64,000 bases of DNA from Chitinophaga arvensicola (GTDB taxonomy: Bacteria; Bacteroidota; Bacteroidia; Chitinophagales; Chitinophagaceae), in assembly GCF_900110835.1 (NCBI RefSeq), contig NZ_FOJG01000002.1, forward strand, positions 62,001 through 126,000, in the 5' to 3' direction. How positions within the stretch are numbered: the stretch's first letter is position 1; the number at the start of each line of letters is the position of its first letter. This document shows, piece after piece, positions 1 through 7,797 of this stretch. Both the position numbers and the translations under genes were made by a program. The notes beneath the pieces are model-generated. The model saw only the letters and a program-made list of their open reading frames with translations. It ran no database searches and had not been told where the DNA came from.

Positions 1-1771
1 GCAGTGGGGTGTTATCAAAATAGAAGGTGCTGTTGCCGGTGGTGCTTACGGTTACTACGGGAACGGTGTTACCCACGCGTATAGTAAGACTGTGCTGGCT
101 GCTGGCGCCTTCGGGGTCAGTGATTTTCAGCGTGGCCTTGTACACGCCATTTTTAGCGTAGGTATGTACAGGGTTGGCTTCTGTGGAAGCAGCGGTTTCA
201 TCGCCGAACTGCCATTCGTATGTAAGTGCCTGTCCTTCGTCGAAGTCGTAGCTGTTTTTGCTGCTGAAGTTTACTTTCAGGGGGGCGGTACCGGCAGTAT
301 CAACCGTGGTGATAGCTGCTACCGGCGCGCGGTTGCCACCGTTGTAGGATATCCGGACCAGGCGGGCATCGTCGTTGTCGATGCCATATACAGAGCCATA
401 TTCCAGCACATACAGGTCGCCGCCTTTACCGATGGCCATGTCTACGGGTCTTCTGAAATCGCCGTTTGTTTTCATGAACGGCTCCATGGATTTGAAATTA
501 TGTTGCTCATCGAGGCGCACGGCATATACCCAGTTACGCATCCAGTCGTAGATGAAAAGTGCGTTGTCGTACCATTGCGGCAAACCGGTGGGCGTTGCGG
601 TGGCTTCATTGTAATGGAACACCGGGCCGGCCATGGCACAGCGGCCGCCGTTGCCCAGTTGGGGGAATACGGCCGACGAATCATACGGATACCAGATCAT
701 GGCTTTCTGTGCGGGCGGTAATACTTTCAGCCCTGTGTTGGCAGGCGAATTATTTTCCGGTGCATCCGCTTTGAAGGGTTCACCGATCTTTTTAGTGGCG
801 AAGTCGTAGTGGGGGTATACTTTATTATCACCGACTACAAAAGGCCAGCCGTAGTTGCCGGGTTTTTGGGCCTGGTTGATTTCATCATATCCGCGTGGTC
901 CCTGATCACCGTCCTGGCCTGCATCCGGACCTACTTCGCCCCAGTATACGATGCCGGTGGCGGTATCTACCGACATGCGGTAGGGGTTACGGCAACCCAT
1001 GGTATATATTTCCGGGCGGGTGCCGGCGGTGCCTTTTGCAAAGAGATTGCCTGCCGGTACGGTGTAGCTGCCATCCGGTTCGGGATGGATACGCAGGATT
1101 TTTCCACGGAGGTCGTTGGTGTTACCGGCGGAGCGTTCTGCGTCGAAGGTGATGCGGCCGGGGATCTGATCTATGGGCGCATAGCCGTTGGAGGCAAAGG
1201 GCACGGTGTTGTCGCCGGTGGAAATAAAGAGATTGCCTTCCCTGTCCCAATCCAGTGAGCCGCCGGTATGGGCGCTTACTTCCAGTTCCAGTGGAATGGT
1301 GAGCAATACTTTTTCAGAAGCTGCGATGAGCGAGTCTTTCCCTTCCAGGGTAAAACGGGATACCTGTTGGGCTGCCGGGAGTTTGTTGGGTGTATAATAG
1401 AAATAGATATAATGATTCTTTTCAAAACCAGGATCGAGGGTCACGCCGAGTAACCCGTTACCAAATCCTTCTTTGGTATCTGGCAGTACCGGGAACGTGT
1501 ATACGACCTTTGTAGCCTGGGTGCCTGGGTCGTAGTGATACAATTTACCGCTGCGTTCAATAAAATACACGCTGCCATTGCCGGCAACCGCTAATTCCAT
1601 CGGTTCATTGAGGTCGTTGGAAAGAATGGTCTTGGTAAAACGGTTGTCTTCCGGGGCTTTGGTTGCTTTGCTTTTACTGGTGTGGGTGTTACATCCCTGT
1701 GAAATTACTGTCAGTCCGACAATCAAAAGAGCCGGTAATTTCCGGATACATAACTTAGCTTGTTCACTCAT
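1..1771 (-). CDS. PQQ-dependent sugar dehydrogenase (glucose/sorbosone type) with PKD domain, 3' end beyond window
   Basis: The frame opens at an ATG at 1771 and stays open to the window edge (about 590 codons visible). The N-terminus is a lipoprotein-like signal with Cys in SQGCN. The body is a six-bladed quinoprotein glucose/sorbosone dehydrogenase: HTGGSLDW, GCRNPYRMSVD and GEVGPDAGQDG are typical blade motifs. A PKD domain follows (YEWQFGDE then HTYAKNGVYKATLKI). Family members oxidise sugars in the periplasm with PQQ or act as sugar-binding propellers; many Bacteroidota versions continue into cytochrome c or CBM domains, which would lie outside this window. The enzyme fold is clear from the motifs; substrate and true C-terminus are unknown. 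Confidence 0.88.
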   Translation of the reverse strand, partial: MSEQAKLCIRKLPALLIVGLTVISQGCNTHTSKSKATKAPEDNRFTKTILSNDLNEPMELAVAGNGSVYFIERSGKLYHYDPGTQATKVVYTFPVLPDTKEGFGNGLLGVTLDPGFEKNHYIYFYYTPNKLPAAQQVSRFTLEGKDSLIAASEKVLLTIPLELEVSAHTGGSLDWDREGNLFISTGDNTVPFASNGYAPIDQIPGRITFDAERSAGNTNDLRGKILRIHPEPDGSYTVPAGNLFAKGTAGTRPEIYTMGCRNPYRMSVDTATGIVYWGEVGPDAGQDGDQGPRGYDEINQAQKPGNYGWPFVVGDNKVYPHYDFATKKIGEPFKADAPENNSPANTGLKVLPPAQKAMIWYPYDSSAVFPQLGNGGRCAMAGPVFHYNEATATPTGLPQWYDNALFIYDWMRNWVYAVRLDEQHNFKSMEPFMKTNGDFRRPVDMAIGKGGDLYVLEYGSVYGIDNDDARLVRISYNGGNRAPVAAITTVDTAGTAPLKVNFSSKNSYDFDEGQALTYEWQFGDETAASTEANPVHTYAKNGVYKATLKITDPEGASSQHSLTIRVGNTVPVVTVSTTGNSTFYFDNTPL

Positions 1772-1927
1772 GGAAACGGATTAAGGATTTGTTAAGCGGC
1801 TCACAAAATAATAGAATATTGTATTTTTTTCCCTGAAAAATGGATGGAAGGAAACAATATCGGATCGTCTCTTTGTTTTGATGATCCGTGAATATTGGCT
1901 AATTTAATATTATTATAGTCGGGGAAG

Positions 1928-1959
1928 TTGCCATTTTAGGGGCTGCTTTTGTATATTTG
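1928..1959 (+). promoter_or_regulatory. Bacteroidota-type promoter (TTG-N21-TATATTTG)
   Basis: TTG at 1928-1930 and TATATTTG at 1952-1959, an exact match to the TAnnTTTG -7 consensus with 21-nt spacing. It lies about 36 nt before the ATG at 1996 and would give a leader of about 30 nt. Confidence 0.6.
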
Positions 1960-1995
1960 AGGCCCACATTATACATAGGCCGGTAAATCGATAAG

Positions 1996-2283
1996 ATGGA
2001 TTTTAATGAATTTAAACAATCCTTACAGGATGCACATCCTCCAAAAAATGTTTCCGTATACCTGGAATCACTTTGGTATGAGGGTAAGGGCAACTGGAAA
2101 AAGGCGCACGACCTGGTAGATGATCTGCCGGGTACAGACGCCGCCAGTGTGCATGCATACCTGCACAGGGTGGAAGGAGATGCAGGAAATGCGGACTATT
2201 GGTATCGACGCGCAGGCACTACGAAACCTGCCGGTACCCAGCAAGAGGAATGGAATGTATTAGTCAAACGATTTTTAAAATAA
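1996..2283 (+). CDS. Small conserved cytoplasmic protein, 95 aa
   Basis: The protein has no signal peptide or membrane segment. The segment GNWKKAHDLVDDLPGTDAASVHAYLHRVEGDAGNADYWYRRAG, given here only by its landmarks (WKKAH, VHAYLHR, NADYWYRRAG), resembles a widespread small family that looks like one to two TPR/Sel1-like helical hairpins. Its biochemical role is not known to me. It stands alone between the divergent dehydrogenase and the kelch-type regulator, with its own good promoter at 1928-1959. The start ATG at 1996 is the only plausible one. The gene is confident, a function is not offered. Confidence 0.8.
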   Translation: MDFNEFKQSLQDAHPPKNVSVYLESLWYEGKGNWKKAHDLVDDLPGTDAASVHAYLHRVEGDAGNADYWYRRAGTTKPAGTQQEEWNVLVKRFLK

Positions 2284-2303
2284 GTACCAACTAAGGTTAC
2301 TGA

Positions 2304-2335
2304 TTGCCAACCAAAGCGTGTATATTTTACATTTG
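2304..2335 (+). promoter_or_regulatory. Bacteroidota-type promoter (TTG-N21-TACATTTG) for the kelch-SARP gene
   Basis: TTG at 2304-2306 and TACATTTG at 2328-2335, spaced 21 nt, an exact fit to TAnnTTTG. Predicted transcription starts near 2342, leaving a leader of roughly 105 nt before the ATG at 2449. The sequence ATTATTAGGGC at 2342-2352 sits at the predicted start and resembles the middle repeat unit of the elements at 5128 and 9747, which could allow autoregulation. Confidence 0.5.
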
Positions 2336-2448
2336 TCATTGATTATTAGGGCATAAAAAAGCACTAATTTGTTTATTATTTGTATATTCCACGTGGCGTT
2401 AGATCGATAAATATTAAACAATCAGTTATTTTAGTTTTTTAGCGGAGT

Positions 2449-5034
2449 ATGTGGAAATTTATCCTTTTACTATTTTTATCTGTTCATCTGTTTACAAATG
2501 CTGGTTATGCTCAGTCCTATGGATTACGCTTTGCCAGTCATGAAGTGGTACAGGAGAGAAGAACGACGCTGAACTTAACTTCTTCCGGTGCGCTTTGTTT
2601 CAAGAAAAACGGAGAGCTGTCTTTCGATCTTAATTTATTACCATATAAGGAAACTTATTTCGGATATGTTGTCCGCATCATTGCGGCCAATAATCAAAAT
2701 ATAGATCTCGTATATAACCAGCGCGAGCGAAATTTCAGCTTCCTCATCGGGGAAAGCTTCTCCCGTGCCTTTTCGATAGACTCTATCGCGTTATTCGGTA
2801 AATGGACCCATATCAGCATCCAGTTCGATCTGGAGCGCAACGAGGCGGCTATTCTGGTAGATAATAAATTTATTGCAAAAGGTCCGGCCAAACTCGGCAG
2901 TCCGGTTTGTACCCGGGTATTCTTCGGCGCCAATACCTACGAAGGATTTCAGACAGTGGATATTCCACCGATGAACATCCGTAATATCGTTGTAAAGGAA
3001 GGCGGAAATATTAAATATAACTGGCCACTCACCGAAAATGCGGGGGCCACCGCCACCGATCTCAAAGAAGGAAAAACAGCTACCATCCGTAATCCGATCT
3101 GGATAGGTCCGAAGCACAGCAACTGGAGCCTGGTGCAAACCTGGGAGATCTATGGTACACCGAGCGTGGCTTTTGACCGGGATAAGGAAATATTGTATGT
3201 GGTATCTTCCGATTCCCTGTATAATATCTGTTTTAAAAATGAGCAGCAACATGGATTACGGCTTGCACAACGCCTGGATAGTCTTATGCCGGGTAATCAG
3301 TCGGTGTTCAATCCTTTCCTGAACAAACTGTTTAATTTTTATATTGACCATAAAAAGGCCGGAGGCTACGATTCGCTCAACCGGAAATGGGATATTAACT
3401 ATGCGCCGGATCTGCTGACGGTTTTCTGGCAGGCCAATAAATTCATCTCCCAATCAGATTCTTCCATGTATGTGCTGGGGGGGTATGGGCAAATGCAGTA
3501 CAAGAACACAGTACAGCGTTATCATTTCCCGGATAAAAAATGGGATTCGATAACAACGCATGGAGAAAGGCTTACCCCGCGTTACCTCGCTGCTGCCGGC
3601 TCCACAGATAATGGTGATACTGCTTATATCCTTGGTGGATATGGCAGTAACAGCGGTAACCAGGTGGTGAACCCGAGGCATTATTACGACCTGATGGCTT
3701 TTTATGTGAAGGATCATGCTTTTCATAAGATCTACCAGCTGGAAGATCCGCCGGTACAATTCTGTTTTGCCAACAGCCTGGTCATCGATCCTGCCGCACA
3801 GAACTATTACGCGCTCATCTTCCCCGATGATAAATTCAATACCACGCTCCAGCTGATCGAAGGGTCGCTGAAAGAACCGAAATACAGGCCCCTGGCCAAT
3901 GCCATTCCCTATTCCTTTCATGATATCAAGTCGTTCGCTGACCTGTATTATTGCAGAGATAGTAAGAAATTAGTGGCCGTTACCCTGTATACCAATAAGG
4001 ATAATATCACAGAAGTCAAGGTATATACACTGGAATTCCCGCCGGATGTGATGCTGGATGATTATTCCGGCCTGTCCGGATTTTCTGCCTGGTATTTCCT
4101 GATCCTGTTGCCACTGGGAGCATTTGGGGTGTACATTTTCCTGCGTGGACGAAAGAAAACGCCGCCTGTAAAAGCAGCGCCCGTTCCAGCGCCGGAAGCC
4201 CCGGTAGCGGAGCCAGCAGCCGCACCTAGCCCTACAACGCCTGCTGCACCTGCAGTACCTGCACCTGTTCCGGTAGTGCTCCCGGCAGAGGAACCGGCGC
4301 CGGATGAAAATCCGAAGGGAAACATTTACTTCTTTGGTCCTTTTGAAGTACTCGATAAAGACGGGCAGGACATTACCAAATTCTTTACGCCGCTGCTGAA
4401 GGAATTATTCCTGCTCATCGCGATCAATACCATCCGCTCCGGCAAAGGAATTTCATCCGACCGGCTCTATGCTACCCTCTGGCGCGATAAATCCAGCAAG
4501 GAGGCCCAGAACAACCGTTCTGTGAATATGGTGAAGCTAAAAGCGATACTAGATAAGCTGGGCGTCTGTGCCTTTGTAAAAGAAGCCGACCGCTGGAGCC
4601 TGCAATATTCAACAGAGGAGATACGGATGGACCTGGCCGACTTCCAGCAACTGTTGCATATGCCGCGTCCGCTGCAAAAACAACCTGTAAAGGAATTGTT
4701 GCGTATTCTGCACCGTGGCTCCTTCCTGCCGGATGCCAATTATACCTGGCTGGAAGACATACAGTCAGAGATTTCCAGCGTAGCTCTCGATATTTTAACC
4801 GAAGCAGCGCACCAGTTCAGCGCAGATCCGGAGCTCCTCATTGAAATAGCCGACAGCATTTTCCTGTTTGATCCGGTCAATGAAGAAGCCTTGCGCCTGA
4901 AATGCAGCAGCCTGGTGACACTGGGCCGCCATTCTCTCGCTAAAACCGCCTTCAACAAATTCACGAAAGAATACCAGCATATGTACGGAGAGGAATTTCC
5001 GCAATCCTTCACCGCCTACTCCGGAGATAAATAA
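2449..5034 (+). CDS. Membrane-tethered regulator: LamG/kelch-like sensor, one TM helix, C-terminal SARP-like DNA-binding domain
   Basis: This 861-aa protein has a signal peptide ending near QSYG (residue 22). Residues about 25-200 look like a LamG/concanavalin-type sandwich and about 230-535 like kelch/galactose-oxidase blades (YVLGGYGQ, AYILGGYGS). A hydrophobic helix follows at about 545-563 and ends in RGRKK, placing the C-terminus in the cytosol. Then comes a Pro/Ala-rich linker (about 570-618), a winged helix of the OmpR/SARP kind (about 624-705: FGPFEVLDKDG, SSDRLYATLW, RSVNMVKLKAILDKLG) and a BTAD-like helical region. The order suggests a one-component sensor that reads an envelope ligand and regulates DNA while bound to the inner membrane. 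It lies directly upstream of the SGNH/carbamoyltransferase operon. The domain reading is from fold-like motifs; ligand and targets are inferred. Confidence 0.8.
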   Translation: MWKFILLLFLSVHLFTNAGYAQSYGLRFASHEVVQERRTTLNLTSSGALCFKKNGELSFDLNLLPYKETYFGYVVRIIAANNQNIDLVYNQRERNFSFLIGESFSRAFSIDSIALFGKWTHISIQFDLERNEAAILVDNKFIAKGPAKLGSPVCTRVFFGANTYEGFQTVDIPPMNIRNIVVKEGGNIKYNWPLTENAGATATDLKEGKTATIRNPIWIGPKHSNWSLVQTWEIYGTPSVAFDRDKEILYVVSSDSLYNICFKNEQQHGLRLAQRLDSLMPGNQSVFNPFLNKLFNFYIDHKKAGGYDSLNRKWDINYAPDLLTVFWQANKFISQSDSSMYVLGGYGQMQYKNTVQRYHFPDKKWDSITTHGERLTPRYLAAAGSTDNGDTAYILGGYGSNSGNQVVNPRHYYDLMAFYVKDHAFHKIYQLEDPPVQFCFANSLVIDPAAQNYYALIFPDDKFNTTLQLIEGSLKEPKYRPLANAIPYSFHDIKSFADLYYCRDSKKLVAVTLYTNKDNITEVKVYTLEFPPDVMLDDYSGLSGFSAWYFLILLPLGAFGVYIFLRGRKKTPPVKAAPVPAPEAPVAEPAAAPSPTTPAAPAVPAPVPVVLPAEEPAPDENPKGNIYFFGPFEVLDKDGQDITKFFTPLLKELFLLIAINTIRSGKGISSDRLYATLWRDKSSKEAQNNRSVNMVKLKAILDKLGVCAFVKEADRWSLQYSTEEIRMDLADFQQLLHMPRPLQKQPVKELLRILHRGSFLPDANYTWLEDIQSEISSVALDILTEAAHQFSADPELLIEIADSIFLFDPVNEEALRLKCSSLVTLGRHSLAKTAFNKFTKEYQHMYGEEFPQSFTAYSGDK

Positions 5035-5036
5035 TG

Positions 5037-5065
5037 GAAGGGGAAGGTGTAATGCCTTCCCCTTC
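5037..5065 (+). terminator. Hairpin after the kelch-SARP gene
   Basis: Perfect 11-bp inverted repeat (5037-5047 with 5055-5065, loop of 7) starting two bases after the stop codon. There is no T-run directly after it, though a T-rich stretch follows at 5083-5120, so it may end or stabilise the transcript. Confidence 0.5.
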
Positions 5066-5127
5066 GCTGTTACAACAGGTATCCTTTTTTCTCCTTAATT
5101 ACTACTTTCTCCTTTTTTATTTCCATC

Positions 5128-5175
5128 GTTAGTGCATTATTAGTGCTGTCATTAAGGCTGGGCGTATAAATTGCA
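5128..5175 (+). promoter_or_regulatory. Direct-repeat element, copy 1 (candidate SARP-regulator site plus weak -7 box)
   Basis: Three repeat units begin at TTAG 5129, TTAG 5140 and TTAA 5152, so the spacing is 11 and 12 bp. TAAATTGCA (5167-5175), a poor match to the -7 consensus, starts 15 nt after the third unit. A second copy with the same spacing lies at 9747-9794 upstream of SusC; over the first 34 bp the two agree at 26 positions. SARP-type activators are known to bind tandem repeats about 11 bp apart next to weak promoters, which makes the adjacent SARP-like regulator the natural candidate. If transcription starts about 7 nt after the box, the ATG at 5181 would be nearly leaderless. Confidence 0.55.
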
Positions 5176-5180
5176 ATTAA

Positions 5181-7235
5181 ATGAATAAGACTCGATTCCA
5201 CGATTATGGCACTCAGGCCGTTTTATTACGAAAAAAAAGAATGCTGGTGATTAAAGTCATCAGCATTCTTTTTCCCTTTTTAATTATTGCGGGAGTAGAA
5301 GGTGGCTTACGATTATTTAATTACGGCCACGATCTGCGTCTCTTTATTACTTCTCCCCAGGATCCGGATTATTACCAGTTCAATCCCGATGCGTCGCTTA
5401 AATATTTTTCCGATCCGGCTGTTGCCACGAAAGGCAATGTTGAATTATTTAAAAAAGTAAAGGATACCGGCACGCTCCGCATTTTTGTGCTGGGTGAATC
5501 TACCACCATCGGTTATCCTTATTTTCATAACGGCTCTTTTCATCGCTGGTTACAGTATCGCCTTATGCATACCAACCCGGACAAGCGTCTTGAAATCATT
5601 AATCTTTCACTAACGGGCGTTAATTCCTATACTGTCGAAGGTTTTGCAAAAGAATTGCTGCCTTACCAACCTGATGCAGTCCTGATCTATACCGGTCATA
5701 ATGAGTATTATGGTTGCCTTGGCGCCGGCAGCACCGATAAAATAGCCGGCAGTCCTTTTCTCATTCACCTGGTATTGAAGCTCCGGGAGTACCGGCTCAC
5801 CCAACTGATGGCGAATGCGCTGAACAGCATTACCAGCCGGAAAGCTTCCGCAGGCAGTGGGGCCGGCAAAACCCGCATGGAAATGATGGTGGCAGAACAG
5901 CAGATCCCATTCGGCTCTCCGCTGTATGAAAGAGGGATCACGCAGTTTACCACCAATATGGATAACACGCTGCGGCTGTTGCACGAAGCCAATGTACCCG
6001 TGTTTATCAGCAACCTGGTGTCTGCCGAAAAAGACCTGTTCCCTTTTATCAGTGTGGAGGCGGATAGCACAAAGTATCCGGATTTTAACCGCAACTATCA
6101 GCTGGGAGTGCAATCCATATCAAAAGGTGATTCCACTGCGGCATTCCAATATTTCGAAACTGCCCAGCATAGCTATAACACACACGCCGGTTGTAATTAT
6201 TACCTCGGTGAGCTACAGTTGCAACGCGGGGATAGCGTAGCGGCAAAAAACTATTTTGATAAAGCGAGGGACTTCGATGCACTGCGTTTCCGCGCTCCCT
6301 CCAAACTCAATGAGGTGCTTCCTCAACTGGTCAGTAAATATAAAAATGCGCACCTGGTAGATGCCAATGCGGTATTTGAAGCCAATAGCCCCGGTCGTAT
6401 TATCGGGAAAGAACTGGTACTGGAACACGTACATCCGGATCTGAAAGGCTACGCGTTGTTGTCAGATATTTTCTATCAATCGCTGAAAACACAAGGCATT
6501 TTTACGGTGTCCGAAGATGCGGAGATGAGTTTTGCGCAGCTGCAGCAAATGATGCCACTCACCGTGGTAGACACTTTAGCCGCGAAATTCAAGATCGCCA
6601 ATCTTAAAAAAAGCTGGCCATTCAATCATACCGGAGCTGCTGACACAATGCTGATTACAACTGCAGAAGAGCAGCTGGCCTACGATGTGGCTTTCAGGCA
6701 TACTTCCTGGGGAGATGCGATGAGAGAATTGTACACGACTTACAACCGTCAGGGCGACCTGGCAAAAGCGGCCATCGTAGTGGCGGCAATAGTACAGGAA
6801 CATCCGCTGGACATGGCGCCTTATGAAGAAGCCGGCAATTACTACGGCAAACTGAATAATACACCGGAGGCGATTTTCTATTTCAAAAGAGTATTCGCGT
6901 CGGCGCCATCCTTTGATGTAGCCAGAACCTTGTTTGTGCTTTGCCTGAAAGCAGACAAGACTACCGAAGCATTGCCTTACCTGAATTACGCAATAGATCA
7001 TAACGAGCGCCGGCTGAACTTACTGCCGGTGAGAGAATGCCTGTTGCAAATTGTGCAACTACAGCAGGTGGCGGCCAAAGAACCGGCGAACATAGCGGTG
7101 CTGAACCAGATCGCCGGACTGTATATCAAGATGGGAAATAAAGATGGCGCGGAATTGTATATCGCCAAAGTATTACAAACATCGCCCGGCAACCCGGAAG
7201 CACTTGCGATACAGGATCAACTGAAAAAAGTGTAG
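5181..7235 (+). CDS. Membrane-anchored SGNH/GDSL-family hydrolase with C-terminal TPR repeats
   Basis: The 684-aa protein has one N-terminal membrane anchor (about residues 21-40) and then an SGNH hydrolase domain: block I GEST with the catalytic Ser near residue 106, block III GHNEYYG near 172, and the Asp/His block as HVHPD near 416. Tetratricopeptide-like helices occur inside the domain (HAGCNYYLGELQLQRG) and over the last 170 residues (PYEEAGNYYGKLNNTPEAIFYF split by gaps). Such enzymes remove or transfer acyl or carbohydrate ester groups in the envelope. It is first in an operon with the SxtJ-like protein 2 bp downstream. The start at 5181 would be nearly leaderless if the upstream -7 box is used; an in-frame ATG at 5241 that keeps the membrane anchor is the alternative. 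Confidence 0.85.
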   Translation: MNKTRFHDYGTQAVLLRKKRMLVIKVISILFPFLIIAGVEGGLRLFNYGHDLRLFITSPQDPDYYQFNPDASLKYFSDPAVATKGNVELFKKVKDTGTLRIFVLGESTTIGYPYFHNGSFHRWLQYRLMHTNPDKRLEIINLSLTGVNSYTVEGFAKELLPYQPDAVLIYTGHNEYYGCLGAGSTDKIAGSPFLIHLVLKLREYRLTQLMANALNSITSRKASAGSGAGKTRMEMMVAEQQIPFGSPLYERGITQFTTNMDNTLRLLHEANVPVFISNLVSAEKDLFPFISVEADSTKYPDFNRNYQLGVQSISKGDSTAAFQYFETAQHSYNTHAGCNYYLGELQLQRGDSVAAKNYFDKARDFDALRFRAPSKLNEVLPQLVSKYKNAHLVDANAVFEANSPGRIIGKELVLEHVHPDLKGYALLSDIFYQSLKTQGIFTVSEDAEMSFAQLQQMMPLTVVDTLAAKFKIANLKKSWPFNHTGAADTMLITTAEEQLAYDVAFRHTSWGDAMRELYTTYNRQGDLAKAAIVVAAIVQEHPLDMAPYEEAGNYYGKLNNTPEAIFYFKRVFASAPSFDVARTLFVLCLKADKTTEALPYLNYAIDHNERRLNLLPVRECLLQIVQLQQVAAKEPANIAVLNQIAGLYIKMGNKDGAELYIAKVLQTSPGNPEALAIQDQLKKV

Positions 7236-7237
7236 TC

Positions 7238-7627
7238 ATGTGGAAGAATATCGGCAACATTACCCGGCAGCAATGCATTGAATTCGGACAGGTAGCCACG
7301 TTGGCTATGCTGGTGGCGGCGTTGTACCGGCACGACTTTCATCTGGTTGCGGCAGCATTGGTGCTGTTGGCGATCACCCTGGTACTGCCCCGTTTATTTT
7401 ATCCGCTGGCAGTGATCTGGTTTGGCCTGGCAAAAATATTGGGAGAAATAAATATCCGGGTATTACTCACGCTGGTATTCGTATTGGTGGTAGTGCCGGT
7501 AGGACTGATACGCAAATGGCGGGGCAAAGACACGTTGCAGTTACGGCGATTTAAAAAAGGAACGGCATCGGTGATGGATATAAGGAATCATGTGTATACA
7601 AAAGAAGAGCTGCGGCATACATTTTAA
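7238..7627 (+). CDS. SxtJ-like small membrane protein
   Basis: This 129-aa protein has two or three hydrophobic segments (about residues 20-35, 38-66 and 73-90) and a basic C-terminal tail containing WRGKDTLQLRRF. Size, topology and the neighbourhood match the SxtJ family, named from the saxitoxin cluster and commonly found next to NodU/SxtI-type carbamoyltransferases and DUF5989 peptides. Its role is unknown; a scaffold or membrane anchor for the carbamoyltransferase is a reasonable inference. It starts 2 bp after the stop of the SGNH gene, so the two are almost certainly co-transcribed. Confidence 0.75.
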   Translation: MWKNIGNITRQQCIEFGQVATLAMLVAALYRHDFHLVAAALVLLAITLVLPRLFYPLAVIWFGLAKILGEINIRVLLTLVFVLVVVPVGLIRKWRGKDTLQLRRFKKGTASVMDIRNHVYTKEELRHTF

Positions 7628-7647
7628 ACGATCATAATTTTCACGTA

Positions 7648-7797
7648 ATGGAATTTCTGCATGAACTACTGTACTTTTTAAAAACGCGTAAAAAGTTCTG
7701 GTTGCTTCCTTTAATTATTATGTTATTAATACTGGCCTCCCTGGTGGCTTTGACCAGTGCTTCTGCTTTAGCGCCTTTTATTTACGCCATATTTTGA
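7648..7797 (+). CDS. DUF5989-like 49-aa single-pass membrane peptide
   Basis: A short frame from ATG 7648 to TGA 7797 encodes a 49-aa peptide. It opens with MEFLHELLYFLKTRKKFWLL, then has one strongly hydrophobic helix (LPLIIMLLILASLVAL) and ends in APFIYAIF. The length, the FLKTRKKFWLLP signature and its place between an SxtJ-like gene and a carbamoyltransferase fit the DUF5989 family. It overlaps the carbamoyltransferase start by four bases (TTGA), suggesting translational coupling. The function of the family is unknown to me. It is easily lost in annotation because of its size. Confidence 0.78.
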   Translation: MEFLHELLYFLKTRKKFWLLPLIIMLLILASLVALTSASALAPFIYAIF

